NCBI GenBank assembly: GCA_945863885.1
Contig: CAMAZY010000017.1
Coordinates: 1-58,540 of the forward strand
Origin: an uncultured Clostridia bacterium
GTDB lineage: Bacteria; Bacillota; Clostridia; Oscillospirales; Acutalibacteraceae
Direction of reading: 5' to 3'
DNA length: 58,540 nucleotides
Both the position numbers and the translations under genes were made by a program. This document shows, piece after piece, positions 51,588-58,540 of this stretch. Below the pieces are notes generated by a model. That model worked only from the letters and a program-made list of their open reading frames with translations, was not told the origin of the DNA and ran no database searches. Every line of letters begins with the position of its first letter. Positions within the stretch are counted from its first letter, which is position 1.

Positions 51588-52925
51588 ATGAAAAAGGCTA
51601 AAAAATCCTACATACGCATAGTATCTGTACTGCTGATCACAATGATGAGTTTATCCTGCTTTTCTGTCTTTTCGTCGGCAATCGATAACGGCGGAAAATG
51701 GGTGAGCGCCTGGTCGACAAGCCCTGTAGATGTTGCTACATCCGGGCTCGGTGAAATCGACAATCTGGGTGTATCCTTATCGTTTATGACGTCAAGAATT
51801 GTAATTGAACCGACAATCAGCGGTTCTGCCATTCAGCTCCGGTTTTCAAACGAATACGGCAGATCCTCCCTGAAAATCGGAGAATGTACGATTGCCAAAG
51901 CGCAAAAAAACAACAGAGCAATTGAAAAGAATACGGTTGTCAATGTTACCGTAAACGGCAAAAAGAGCTTCAACGTTCCGAAGGGCAAGATCATCGTTTC
52001 CGATCCCATTGTGTTTGATGTAATCGCCGGTCAGAAGCTTTCTGTTTCCACCTATTATAAAGGAGTCAATACGTTCAAAACGGTCGGACTGATCGGTGGT
52101 CATTCATATGTAAGTGTCGGCAATCATACCAAAACCGAAGTCATCAGGGGTCTTAAACTGAACTATACCGCAGATTCAGGAAACTATGACGTCATTCCGA
52201 CAATTACGGAATTAGATGTTCTGGCTTCTTCTGACAGCAAGGCCTGCGTTATCTTCGGTGATTCAACCGTCGATAATGAAGTACCCCGTTATTTTGCCCA
52301 TATCCTCCGCGGCAAGGGAATCCATAATGTAAGCGTTACACAAGCAGCACTCAAAGGAAACCGCCTTTTAGAAGACGGCGTAGGTTTACTGTCCAATTTA
52401 CTTGGGGACAGTGCTCTCAAACGCTTTGAAAAGGATGTGTTATCACAGTCGGGAATCGATTCCGTTATTCTTAAAATCGGCGTAAACGATGTTGTTCATC
52501 CCTATTGCGCCTCCAAAAAGAATAAATTGAAGCCTGTAAATCTTGAACAGATGAAAGCCGGATATAATCAACTGATTGATATGTGTCATAATAAAGGCGT
52601 GAAGGTTTACATTTGTGAAGTTGCCCCCTGGAGAGGCTATACAAGAAATATGCTCAATAAAAACGGCGATGTTTTCTGGAACGAAGAAATTGATAAGCTG
52701 CGGCTTGATACAAACAACTGGCTGGCAAGCAGCGATTGTAAAGCAGATGCCTATATTGCGCTTCCTCTGCTGGCCGATCCGACAGATGCATATTCAATAT
52801 TGCCCGCATACACCACGGACGGAATTCACTACACGGAAGCCGGCGCGATGGTACTTGCTCAGTCGATCCCTGTACAACTTTTCGGCACAACTTCTGAAAC
52901 CGTTAATTTTATCAAGAAAAACTGA
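51588..52925 (+). CDS. Secreted SGNH/GDSL-family esterase
   Basis: A 445-residue exported hydrolase. Signal peptide with a hydrophobic core VSVLLITMMSLSCFSVFSSA. Residues ~35-200 form a beta-sandwich (WVSAWSTSPVDVATSG, typical of the SGNH N-terminal region). The catalytic blocks are CVIFGDSTVDNE (Ser ~225), LKIGVNDVVH (Asn oxyanion hole) and TTDGIHYTEAG (Asp-His). Such enzymes remove acetyl or other acyl groups from glycans. ATG 51588 follows AAAGGAGC. Single gene with its own promoter and terminator. Confidence 0.9.
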   Translation: MKKAKKSYIRIVSVLLITMMSLSCFSVFSSAIDNGGKWVSAWSTSPVDVATSGLGEIDNLGVSLSFMTSRIVIEPTISGSAIQLRFSNEYGRSSLKIGECTIAKAQKNNRAIEKNTVVNVTVNGKKSFNVPKGKIIVSDPIVFDVIAGQKLSVSTYYKGVNTFKTVGLIGGHSYVSVGNHTKTEVIRGLKLNYTADSGNYDVIPTITELDVLASSDSKACVIFGDSTVDNEVPRYFAHILRGKGIHNVSVTQAALKGNRLLEDGVGLLSNLLGDSALKRFEKDVLSQSGIDSVILKIGVNDVVHPYCASKKNKLKPVNLEQMKAGYNQLIDMCHNKGVKVYICEVAPWRGYTRNMLNKNGDVFWNEEIDKLRLDTNNWLASSDCKADAYIALPLLADPTDAYSILPAYTTDGIHYTEAGAMVLAQSIPVQLFGTTSETVNFIKKN

Positions 52926-52940
52926 ACATTGCATACATTG

Positions 52941-52967
52941 AAAGGACCCGAGAAGGGTCCTTTTGTT
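52941..52967 (+). terminator. Terminator of the SGNH esterase gene
   Basis: AAAGGACCC/GGGTCCTTT perfect 9-bp stem followed by a T-rich tail. The stretch 52968-53203 beyond it holds no gene. Confidence 0.9.
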
Positions 52968-53203
52968 TTACCGGGGCATTCCTTTCCGATTTCGCTTGAC
53001 TTTTCCTGGTTAATGTTTTGTAGCTAATCCATTATACCATATTTTGAAGTTACTTCTCTTTTTTATTGGGTCACATCATTTTAACACATACAATGACGCT
53101 TTTTTGCATGCTTCGGCTTAAGATTTCAGGCGCTTTGGAGCTAAATGCATCAGATTATTTTCATAGTACATTTATTGTATTTTTTATCACAGAAAATAAG
53201 TTG

Positions 53204-53232
53204 TTGACTTTTATCGTTTTGTAATATATAAT
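53204..53232 (+). promoter_or_regulatory. Promoter of the secreted hydrolase-like gene
   Basis: TTGACT (53204-53209) and TATAAT (53227-53232) with a 17-base spacer. Confidence 0.8.
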
Positions 53233-53275
53233 AAAATGATAGATAATAATAAATTGTTAACAAAGGAGTTTCAAA

Positions 53276-54904
53276 ATGAAAAAATTAATTTCTGTTTTTC
53301 TTACACTTGTGATGATATTCACTTTGTTTGTTCCCTCTTTTGCAGCAAGCGAAGATATCGCCCAATATCCAACCCTTTATCTTGAGGGGCAAGGCTATCC
53401 TTTATACAACGAAGCCGGTGAAAAAATCTATGGTCTTGATGTTGATTGGCTTTCCTATATCACAGAAGGCGACAACATCAAAACTCTTCTCAAAGACATT
53501 GCTCTTGTGGACTATGATCAGTACGCTGAAGATCTCTACAACATTATTGCTCCTGTTTATGAAAAGCTTATTCTTGACGAAAACGGTGAAGCAAGTGATG
53601 GTTCAGGCCTCAAATGGGACAGATTCGGCAAGTCAATTTACACCAAAAAGAATCCTGCCGGCAAGTGCCTTGAATTTGTTACTATGCCCGACACACTTAA
53701 TGTCACTCAGGGATCTTTTCCGGTTTACAGAGCTCATTTTGACTGGAGACTTTCTCCTGTAACGCTTGCGGAAGATGTTCACGAGGCTATTAAGGTGATT
53801 CTTGAACAGACCGGTGCCAAAAAGGTTAATCTTGTAAGCCGTTGCCTTGCAACAAACATTGCAGCTGCATATATGTCAATGTATGGTGATGAAGGCAAAA
53901 TCAACGAATGTATATATTATGCTTCTTCAATTGACGGCATCGGACTTTTAAACGCATTGTTTACTGGAACACTCAAGCTGGATCCGCAGAGCCTTGACTG
54001 CTTTGCTACATATTTCACTTCAATTGAAGGGAATGAGGCCCTTCTTGGCGATGACTCAACCACAAGCCTTGTTGTTGCGCTCCTTACATTGATTTACAAT
54101 GTTAAACAGCTCGGTTACGGAATGAATGTCCTTCAGGGGCTGGTTGATTCGATTCAGAAGATTGCACTTCCAAAAATAATGAAGGCAAGCTATGCCACAT
54201 TTCCTTCATATTGGGCAATGACATCAGTTGATCAGGTTCAGAAAGGACTTTCGTTCACATTCAAAACGCAGGAAGATAAGATGACCTATGCAGGTCTTAT
54301 TGAAAAAATCAACAACTATTATGATCTTCAGGTTAATTTCCATGATGTTTTTGCAGTTCAGCAGAACAGTGGTATTGCAAACTACGCTGTCATTGCAAAA
54401 TATGCTTTCCCACTCATTCCGCTTTCATCTGATGCAAGAGAAGAATCTGATGTATTTGTAACAACGAATAAGATGTCACTTGGCGCAACTTGTGCAGAAA
54501 CAAACGGAAAGCTTTCTGATTCTTACATTGCAGCAGTTAAAGATCCGAAGTATGTTTCAGTTGATAAAAAGATTGACGCTTCAACCTGTCTGTTCCCCGA
54601 CACAACATGGTTTGTTAAAGGGCTTGAACACAAGGCATTCCCGGATTGTGTAAACGATCTTATTCTTGCAATCTGCAACAGCAACGGAACAATGACTGTT
54701 GACACAGATGAAAAGTATACTCAGTTCCTTCAGTATGAAGGTGTTGGTTCAAGTGACAGTGCAAAAGGGTCGCTCACACCGATCCTCACAATGGATGACA
54801 CAACTGATACAACAGAGAATTATACGAAGAACAATCCTTTAAAGGCTTTGATTAATTTTGTAATCAAACTGTTTAAAGTTATTGCTAACCTTTTTAAGAA
54901 GTAA
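53276..54904 (+). CDS. Secreted LCAT-like alpha/beta hydrolase with Cys at the nucleophile elbow
   Basis: A 542-residue protein with a signal peptide (LISVFLTLVMIFTLFVPSFA). Residues ~150-205 follow the lecithin-cholesterol acyltransferase/lipase pattern: AHFDWRLSPVTLAEDVHEAI, then KVNLVSRCLATNIAAAYM, where family members have L-V-G-H-S-M-G-G. Here the nucleophile position is Cys190 and the flanking glycines are Ser and Ala. A late FPDTTWFVKGLEHKAFPD supplies a possible catalytic histidine. The C-terminus is an amphipathic helix (LINFVIKLFKVIANLFKK) that may bind membrane. It could be a thiol hydrolase or acyltransferase, or a catalytically dead binder. ATG 53276 follows AAAGGAG. Confidence 0.7.
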   Translation: MKKLISVFLTLVMIFTLFVPSFAASEDIAQYPTLYLEGQGYPLYNEAGEKIYGLDVDWLSYITEGDNIKTLLKDIALVDYDQYAEDLYNIIAPVYEKLILDENGEASDGSGLKWDRFGKSIYTKKNPAGKCLEFVTMPDTLNVTQGSFPVYRAHFDWRLSPVTLAEDVHEAIKVILEQTGAKKVNLVSRCLATNIAAAYMSMYGDEGKINECIYYASSIDGIGLLNALFTGTLKLDPQSLDCFATYFTSIEGNEALLGDDSTTSLVVALLTLIYNVKQLGYGMNVLQGLVDSIQKIALPKIMKASYATFPSYWAMTSVDQVQKGLSFTFKTQEDKMTYAGLIEKINNYYDLQVNFHDVFAVQQNSGIANYAVIAKYAFPLIPLSSDAREESDVFVTTNKMSLGATCAETNGKLSDSYIAAVKDPKYVSVDKKIDASTCLFPDTTWFVKGLEHKAFPDCVNDLILAICNSNGTMTVDTDEKYTQFLQYEGVGSSDSAKGSLTPILTMDDTTDTTENYTKNNPLKALINFVIKLFKVIANLFKK

Positions 54905-54935
54905 AAAAGCGGGGGTTAGAACTGCCCTAATAAAG

Positions 54936-54973
54936 TCCGGAATTCACAGAAAAGGTGAGTTTCGGATTTTTTT
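54936..54973 (+). terminator. Terminator after the hydrolase-like gene
   Basis: TCCGGAATTCAC/GTGAGTTTCGGA 12-bp stem (two G-U pairs) and seven T. Confidence 0.88.
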
Positions 54974-55059
54974 AAGGTTGCGCATACACAACAACCGGTG
55001 AAAACACAATTTACAGCGCATATTTGCCGGTAAAATCAGTAAAAATCAAATAAACCGAA

Positions 55060-55094
55060 CAACACCCGGAAGTTTCAGCTGCTTTCGGGTGTTG
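55060..55094. other. Hairpin CAACACCCGGAAG/CTTTCGGGTGTTG
   Basis: A 13-bp stem without a T-run, in a stretch (54974-55262) with no gene. Possibly a terminator remnant. Confidence 0.45.
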
Positions 55095-55262
55095 ATATAT
55101 CATTGTAATAATAGTGCCATGTAAAATTAACATATAACAAACTTTGAATACGGTGACAAAATTATAATGACAGCTTTCGGCTGAATGTGACGTTATGCGG
55201 CATTTTTCGCCGGGAAGTTAAAGAAAATAGTTTTGGTGTTAACTGCCTGACAAAAGCTTTAA

Positions 55263-55434
55263 GGAACCTCTGAATAAATCACAGCATATGCTTTGATGTA
55301 CAGCTTACTTGCAAATTTTCCGCCATATCGCACAAAAACTGCTTGAAATCCGCCATGATTCCTGCGCAACTTTTGCACAATCTGACGAAAAATTTGACGG
55401 CGCAATCTGCACATCAGATTTAATCAGAGCTTCC
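55263..55434 (+). repeat. MITE copy C (172 bp)
   Basis: Inverted ends GGAACCTCTGAATAAATC / GGAAGCTCTGATTAAATC, flanked by direct TTAA on both sides (55259-55262, 55435-55438). Confidence 0.93.
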
Positions 55435-55435
55435 T

Positions 55436-55456
55436 TAAATTTGAAACTTTGCTCAT
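55436..55456 (-). pseudogene. Start of a tiny gene interrupted by MITE C
   Basis: On the minus strand ATG 55456 follows an excellent GGAGGAATTAAT site and reads MSKVSNL before MITE C. With the MITE and one TTAA removed it reads MSKVSNLKLLSGS and stops. One extra base earlier would let the frame run on to NTKTIFFNFPAKNAA. A very short peptide gene, perhaps broken twice; function unknown. Confidence 0.35.
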
Positions 55457-55481
55457 ATTAATTCCTCCGTTTTGTTAAAAA

Positions 55482-55904
55482 TCAGCTGACCGAAGCAGAG
55501 ATAATAAAACTCTGTGCAATCAGCACTTTGTTTGTTTGGGAAATAGGTTCTCCCGAATAAATCATGGAGATAGACTGAAATACAGGATATGTTCGCTCCC
55601 ATTGTGCCGTGTAGGTGACGTCTGATTCGTATGCGGTCGGTAGCGTGCCTTAATAGACATTGCCGTTTGCCGAACTCTTCCAGCCTTTGAAGGTGTATCC
55701 GTCTCTTGTTGGTGCAGAACCAAAGGACGGTACTGTGTTGTAGTCATACATCTTTTTCGTTGTGGGGATTCCTTCGCCTGTAAAAGTGATATAGCAGGCT
55801 CTTGTTCGTGTGACGGTAAAGGTGCATTCGCTCAGCCAGATTCTGCAGTCAAGATTGTTGATTTTGAAATCTGATAGCCAGTTTCTCCAGAAATATTTGT
55901 CCAA
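55482..55904 (-). pseudogene. Fragment of an InlB B-repeat (Listeria-Bacteroides repeat) surface protein
   Basis: The minus-strand frame reads MYDYNTVPSFGSAPTRDGYT, FKGWKSSANGNVY, then TAA, then in the same frame GTLPTAYESDVTYTAQWERT and on to TGA at 55482-55484. The GWxxxxxGxxY...YTAQW pattern is the Flg_new/InlB repeat of secreted gut Firmicute proteins. No signal peptide or start fits; the internal stop and missing 5' part mark it as dead. Confidence 0.75.
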
Positions 55905-56008
55905 GAAACTTTTACTTTAGTTTAACGATTACCCAATAATTTAACGAATACCCATAAGTTTAACGATTACAACGGCATCGTAAGTCGTAAGAACCGGAAA
56001 AAGTAGAA

Positions 56009-56041
56009 AACCCCGCTGCATAAATGCTCTGCAGCGGGGTT
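56009..56041. terminator. Hairpin AACCCCGCTGCA/TGCAGCGGGGTT
   Basis: A perfect 12-bp stem with a nine-base loop, followed by short T-runs on both strands. It may end transcripts on the minus strand. Confidence 0.65.
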
Positions 56042-56094
56042 CGTTTATACTCTGAAATAGGAAAAACCTTGATTTCAACCGGTTTTCGGGCATG

Positions 56095-56131
56095 AAAAAA
56101 GCCCACGATAATTCTATCAAAATTACCGTGG
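56095..56131 (-). terminator. Terminator of tRNA-Ser
   Basis: Minus strand CCACGGTAATT/AATTATCGTGG stem then GCTTTTTTC, beginning six bases after the tRNA 3' end. Confidence 0.85.
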
Positions 56132-56136
56132 ACATT

Positions 56137-56229
56137 TGGCGGAGAGCAAGGGATTCGAACCCTCGAACAGGGGTTAACCCGTTACACGATTTCCAATCGT
56201 GCTCCTTCGACCAACTCGGACAACTCTCC
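56137..56229 (-). tRNA. tRNA-Ser (GGA anticodon)
   Basis: Minus strand, 93 bases including encoded CCA. Acceptor GGAGAGT/GCTCTCC; anticodon stem CACGA/TCGTG with loop TTGGAAA (anticodon GGA, reads UCC/UCU); long variable arm AACGGGTTAACCCCTGTT; T-arm GAGGGTTCGAATCCCTT. Standard class II serine tRNA. Confidence 0.95.
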
Positions 56230-56300
56230 AAACAACGAAAATTATTATATACAATTTATAAGAAAAAATCAAGTCTTTATCTTAAAAAATTTAGAAAGTA

Positions 56301-56921
56301 TCAAAATTTTTTCAGAAAATCATCTATTCTATTAAATATCGGTTCTAAATCAATGTCTGAACAGCCGTCGTCGTTTATTATCACATCAGCATATTTCTTA
56401 CACGGCTCAACATATTTTTCATGCATCGGTCTAACAGTTTCAAGATATTGAGTTAAAACCGATTTAAGCGTTCTTGCACGACTGTTTATATCTCGTTCAA
56501 TCCGTCTTAGCAGTCTGATATCGGCAGGCGTGTCGACATATATTTTTAAATCGAAAGATTCTCTGAGTAATTTGTCGTAAAAAAGCAGAATGCCGTCGGC
56601 AATGATTATAGGTTTTGGTTCGATTGATTTATAATCACCGGTCCTGTTGTGAATAGAATAATCATACTTAGGGCATTTTACGGATTCAAAATTTTTAAGT
56701 TTAAACAAATCATTAAAAAATAAATCACTGTCAAAAGCCTCGGGGCTGTCATAGTTTATTTTTTTACGTTCGTCAAGAATCAGTTCGTCATTAGGCTTAT
56801 AATAATCGTCGAAATTAACAATCTCTGTTTTGTCGGGATATTTATTCTTAATAATATTTGCAAGCGTAGTTTTTCCGCTTCCCGAACCTCCGGCGATTCC
56901 GATAATAAAACTCATACTCAT
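56301..56921 (-). CDS. udk: Uridine kinase
   Basis: A 206-residue P-loop kinase that phosphorylates uridine or cytidine with ATP or GTP. P-loop GIAGGSGSGKTTLAN (Lys17), then NFDDYYKPND with the catalytic Asp, KYDYSIHNRTGDY and the lid DIRLLRRIERDINSRART. Length and motifs fit Udk, although a more divergent uridine-kinase-like protein is possible. Start at 56921 (ATG) with a second in-frame ATG six bases later. It lies two bases after the broken lipoprotein gene in the same direction. Confidence 0.88.
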   Translation of the reverse strand: MSMSFIIGIAGGSGSGKTTLANIIKNKYPDKTEIVNFDDYYKPNDELILDERKKINYDSPEAFDSDLFFNDLFKLKNFESVKCPKYDYSIHNRTGDYKSIEPKPIIIADGILLFYDKLLRESFDLKIYVDTPADIRLLRRIERDINSRARTLKSVLTQYLETVRPMHEKYVEPCKKYADVIINDDGCSDIDLEPIFNRIDDFLKKF

Positions 56922-56923
56922 AA

Positions 56924-57604
56924 TTATTTAAATACGAATGATTTGGCAAATGAATCAAATTTTACTTTTTTAACATAGTCAGTTGTAACACTTGCATTAA
57001 CAAGATATATTCTGTCGTTGACGTTAAAATAGTAGTAATAATCTGTTTTCGGATAGTCGGACGATGTACAAATCAGTTTAAAAGCGCGGACAGATACATT
57101 GCTCTTTGATGTTTTTAAATCATAAATATCATATGAAAACCGGTCGGAACCGTAGCTTTCCTGAAGCTGGGAACAATTGCTTTCTATAAGTTTATACTGC
57201 TGTTCAATATCCGTGTCTGCAAGCACGCTTATGTATATCTGAGCGCCGATATCATCATTTAAAAACAAAAGTCCCGTGTCATATGACTGTGTGAATCCCG
57301 ACGGAAGCGTAAACTCAAGTTCCTTTGTCTGAACGTGATGTCCGTCTGTTATCTGCCCGTTAAATTCAATAAATTCGGTACGGTATTCTCCGCTTTCGTC
57401 CTTTATTCTTTTGCCGTTTTACTATAGCAGATAAACCTGAAGTTTATTGTCGTTGGTTACAAAATTACCGTTCTCGTCATAAACGATGTCATATGATTTT
57501 CCGTCCTTATCCGTATAAGTTTTTATCTGTGAAGAGGAACATGAGGACAGAATGAATGCTGAACAAAGCGTCAGACATACCGCCGTTATAATTTTATTTT
57601 TCAT
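56924..57604 (-). pseudogene. Lipoprotein gene interrupted by two adjacent stop codons
   Basis: The frame starts at ATG 57604 with a lipoprotein signal (CLTLCSAFILSSCSSSQIKT, lipid Cys ~22) and reads DENGNFVTNDNKLQVYLL before TAG TAA (57419-57424). The same frame then continues as NGKRIKDESGEYRTEFIEFN and on through a ~170-residue domain (LPSGFTQSYDTGLLFLNDDI) to a stop at 56924. No frameshift is needed, only the two stops. The C-terminal domain looks like an intact extracellular domain. Pseudogene is the simplest reading; an error at these bases or recoding are alternatives. Confidence 0.7.
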
Positions 57605-57617
57605 TTTTAATCATTCC

Positions 57618-58178
57618 TTACGGGTTGTTTATGAGTGATAATACTTCGGCTCTTGTTCGCGGGTCTTTTCTAATGGAACCGCGAAGTGCCGATGTTCTTG
57701 TTTTTGCTCCTGCCGCTCTTATTCCGCGCATTGACATGCAGAGATGTTCGGCTTCTATTAATACCGCAACACCCTTAGGGTTGAGCTCGTTGTTGAGAAA
57801 ATCCGCAATCTGAGACGTAAGTCTCTCCTGAACCTGCGGACGTTTTGCAAAAGACGATACTATACGGGCTATTTTAGATAAACCTATAATTTTTCCGTCT
57901 GACGGGATGTATGCTATATGAGCCTTACCCGAAAACGGAAGAAGATGATGTTCGCTCATTGAGTAAAGCGGGATATCACGGACTATTACAACCTCGTCGC
58001 TGTCGGACTCCGAAAATATTTTTACGTACTGTTTCGGGTCATCTCCAAGTCCCGCAAAAATTTCTTCATACATCTGCGCTACCCTGCGCGGAGTTTCTGT
58101 AAGTCCCTCGCGATCGGGATCCTCACCTATTGCGATGAGAATTTCACGTACCGCGTTTTCAATTCTTTCCTTATCCAT
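57618..58178 (-). CDS. folE: GTP cyclohydrolase I
   Basis: A 186-residue enzyme that makes 7,8-dihydroneopterin triphosphate from GTP, the first step of folate synthesis (also a queuosine precursor). [20 protein letters not shown] carries zinc and substrate residues, and [19 protein letters not shown] the third zinc ligand and catalytic motif; [17 protein letters not shown] is also conserved. The start is ATG 58178. No other folate gene is in the window. Confidence 0.95.
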   Translation of the reverse strand: MDKERIENAVREILIAIGEDPDREGLTETPRRVAQMYEEIFAGLGDDPKQYVKIFSESDSDEVVIVRDIPLYSMSEHHLLPFSGKAHIAYIPSDGKIIGLSKIARIVSSFAKRPQVQERLTSQIADFLNNELNPKGVAVLIEAEHLCMSMRGIRAAGAKTRTSALRGSIRKDPRTRAEVLSLINNP

Positions 58179-58191
58179 TAAAATTCAATTC

Positions 58192-58540
58192 CTATTCAAA
58201 TATAATACGTATGCTGTTTGTGCTGTCGTCAATCGTATAAGATATTTTATTGCTTGTAATCTTATTTTCACATGAGGCGGAAACATAGTAAATAATCTTT
58301 CTGATATCTGCGTCATCGTCATCCGAACCTGTTCCGAAAAGCGTTGTTACCGCATCATTAAAACAATCGTTTGTAAACATAAATTCAGACGAATAATTAC
58401 CTGCGTTAACCTCACTTATGCATCGATTGATAATCTTATCCGTAACGGTATAATCATATTTATCGAACAACAGTGAGTTGTAAACAAAATAGTTATATTT
58501 CGTACCTGTGCAATGTACGCTCAGTGCGTCAAAATCAGAG
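58192..58540 (-). CDS. Unknown protein, 5' partial at window edge
   Basis: The minus-strand frame is open to the window edge (first visible residues SDFDALSVHCTGTKYNYFVY) and ends in TAA at 58192, 13 bases before folE. The visible ~115 residues contain an acidic loop (FGTGSDDDDADIRK) and end in SYTIDDSTNSIRIIFE. No motif or family is recognised. Same direction and close spacing suggest an operon with folE, the lipoprotein gene and udk. Confidence 0.6.
   Translation of the reverse strand, partial: SDFDALSVHCTGTKYNYFVYNSLLFDKYDYTVTDKIINRCISEVNAGNYSSEFMFTNDCFNDAVTTLFGTGSDDDDADIRKIIYYVSASCENKITSNKISYTIDDSTNSIRIIFE

Noticed and set aside
1-58540. CRISPR array or cas genes
   Set aside because: No regularly spaced identical repeats with unique spacers and no Cas motif were seen. 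The repeats present are MITEs, one tRNA duplication and the 718-bp pair.

Overview
The window reads as a chromosome segment of a gut- or rumen-type Firmicute, most likely a clostridial Ruminococcaceae/Oscillospiraceae relative. This is inferred from moderate GC, strong AGGAGG ribosome sites, near-consensus sigma-A promoters with 17-base spacers, a ferredoxin-linked 2-oxoacid oxidoreductase, and secreted Big2/fibronectin/BspA-type proteins. No rRNA or taxonomic marker gene is present, so the genus is not claimed.

Layout. (1) 1-1582 is a debris zone: a phage GP20 scaffold-like partial gene, a frameshifted helix-turn-helix gene and a DUF1292 gene. It ends exactly where a beheaded glycosyltransferase begins. 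(2) 1583-9898 is the 3' part of a surface-polysaccharide operon: four GT2 glycosyltransferases, a pyruvyl transferase, a Wzx-like flippase and an FrhB-like iron-sulfur protein. (3) 9899-10300 holds a terminator and an IS66 remnant cut by a MITE end. (4) 10622-15284 encodes an acyl-CoA ligase followed by a four-subunit VOR-type oxidoreductase and a small unknown protein. The ligase and VOR could together turn branched-chain or aryl acids into 2-oxoacids by reductive carboxylation. (5) 15504-24296 carries a GH31 glycosidase, an MFS transporter, tRNA-Leu with a duplicated 5' half, a sulfatase, two small exported proteins and a secreted metallophosphoesterase. (6) 24493-31785 encodes two large modular secreted proteins.

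(7) 31633-48567 is the most unusual part. A 718-bp segment (3' end of a secreted-protein gene, a terminator, and the 3' part of a convergent unknown gene) occurs as direct repeats on both sides of about 15.5 kb. The enclosed DNA carries kdpFABC with a frameshifted kdpB, corA, a truncated kdpD fused to the repeated unknown gene, and a sucrose/fructan-type operon (ABC transporter, MsmK-like ATPase, GH32, fructokinase, HPr-like protein) with a divergent LacI regulator and two operators. The left repeat has a complete upstream gene and a beheaded downstream gene; the right repeat has the reverse. This is the geometry left by single-crossover (Campbell-type) integration of a circle.

(8) 48050-55904 holds small unknown genes, a serine recombinase fragment welded to an IS5-family fragment, MITE copies, a secreted SGNH esterase, a secreted alpha/beta-hydrolase-like protein with Cys at the nucleophile elbow, and broken genes. 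(9) 56137-58540 is housekeeping-like: tRNA-Ser(GGA), uridine kinase, a lipoprotein gene broken by two adjacent stops, GTP cyclohydrolase I and a partial unknown gene.

A recurring ~173-bp MITE (three full copies and one fragment) shares its terminal sequence with the IS5 remnant and accounts for several of the broken genes.
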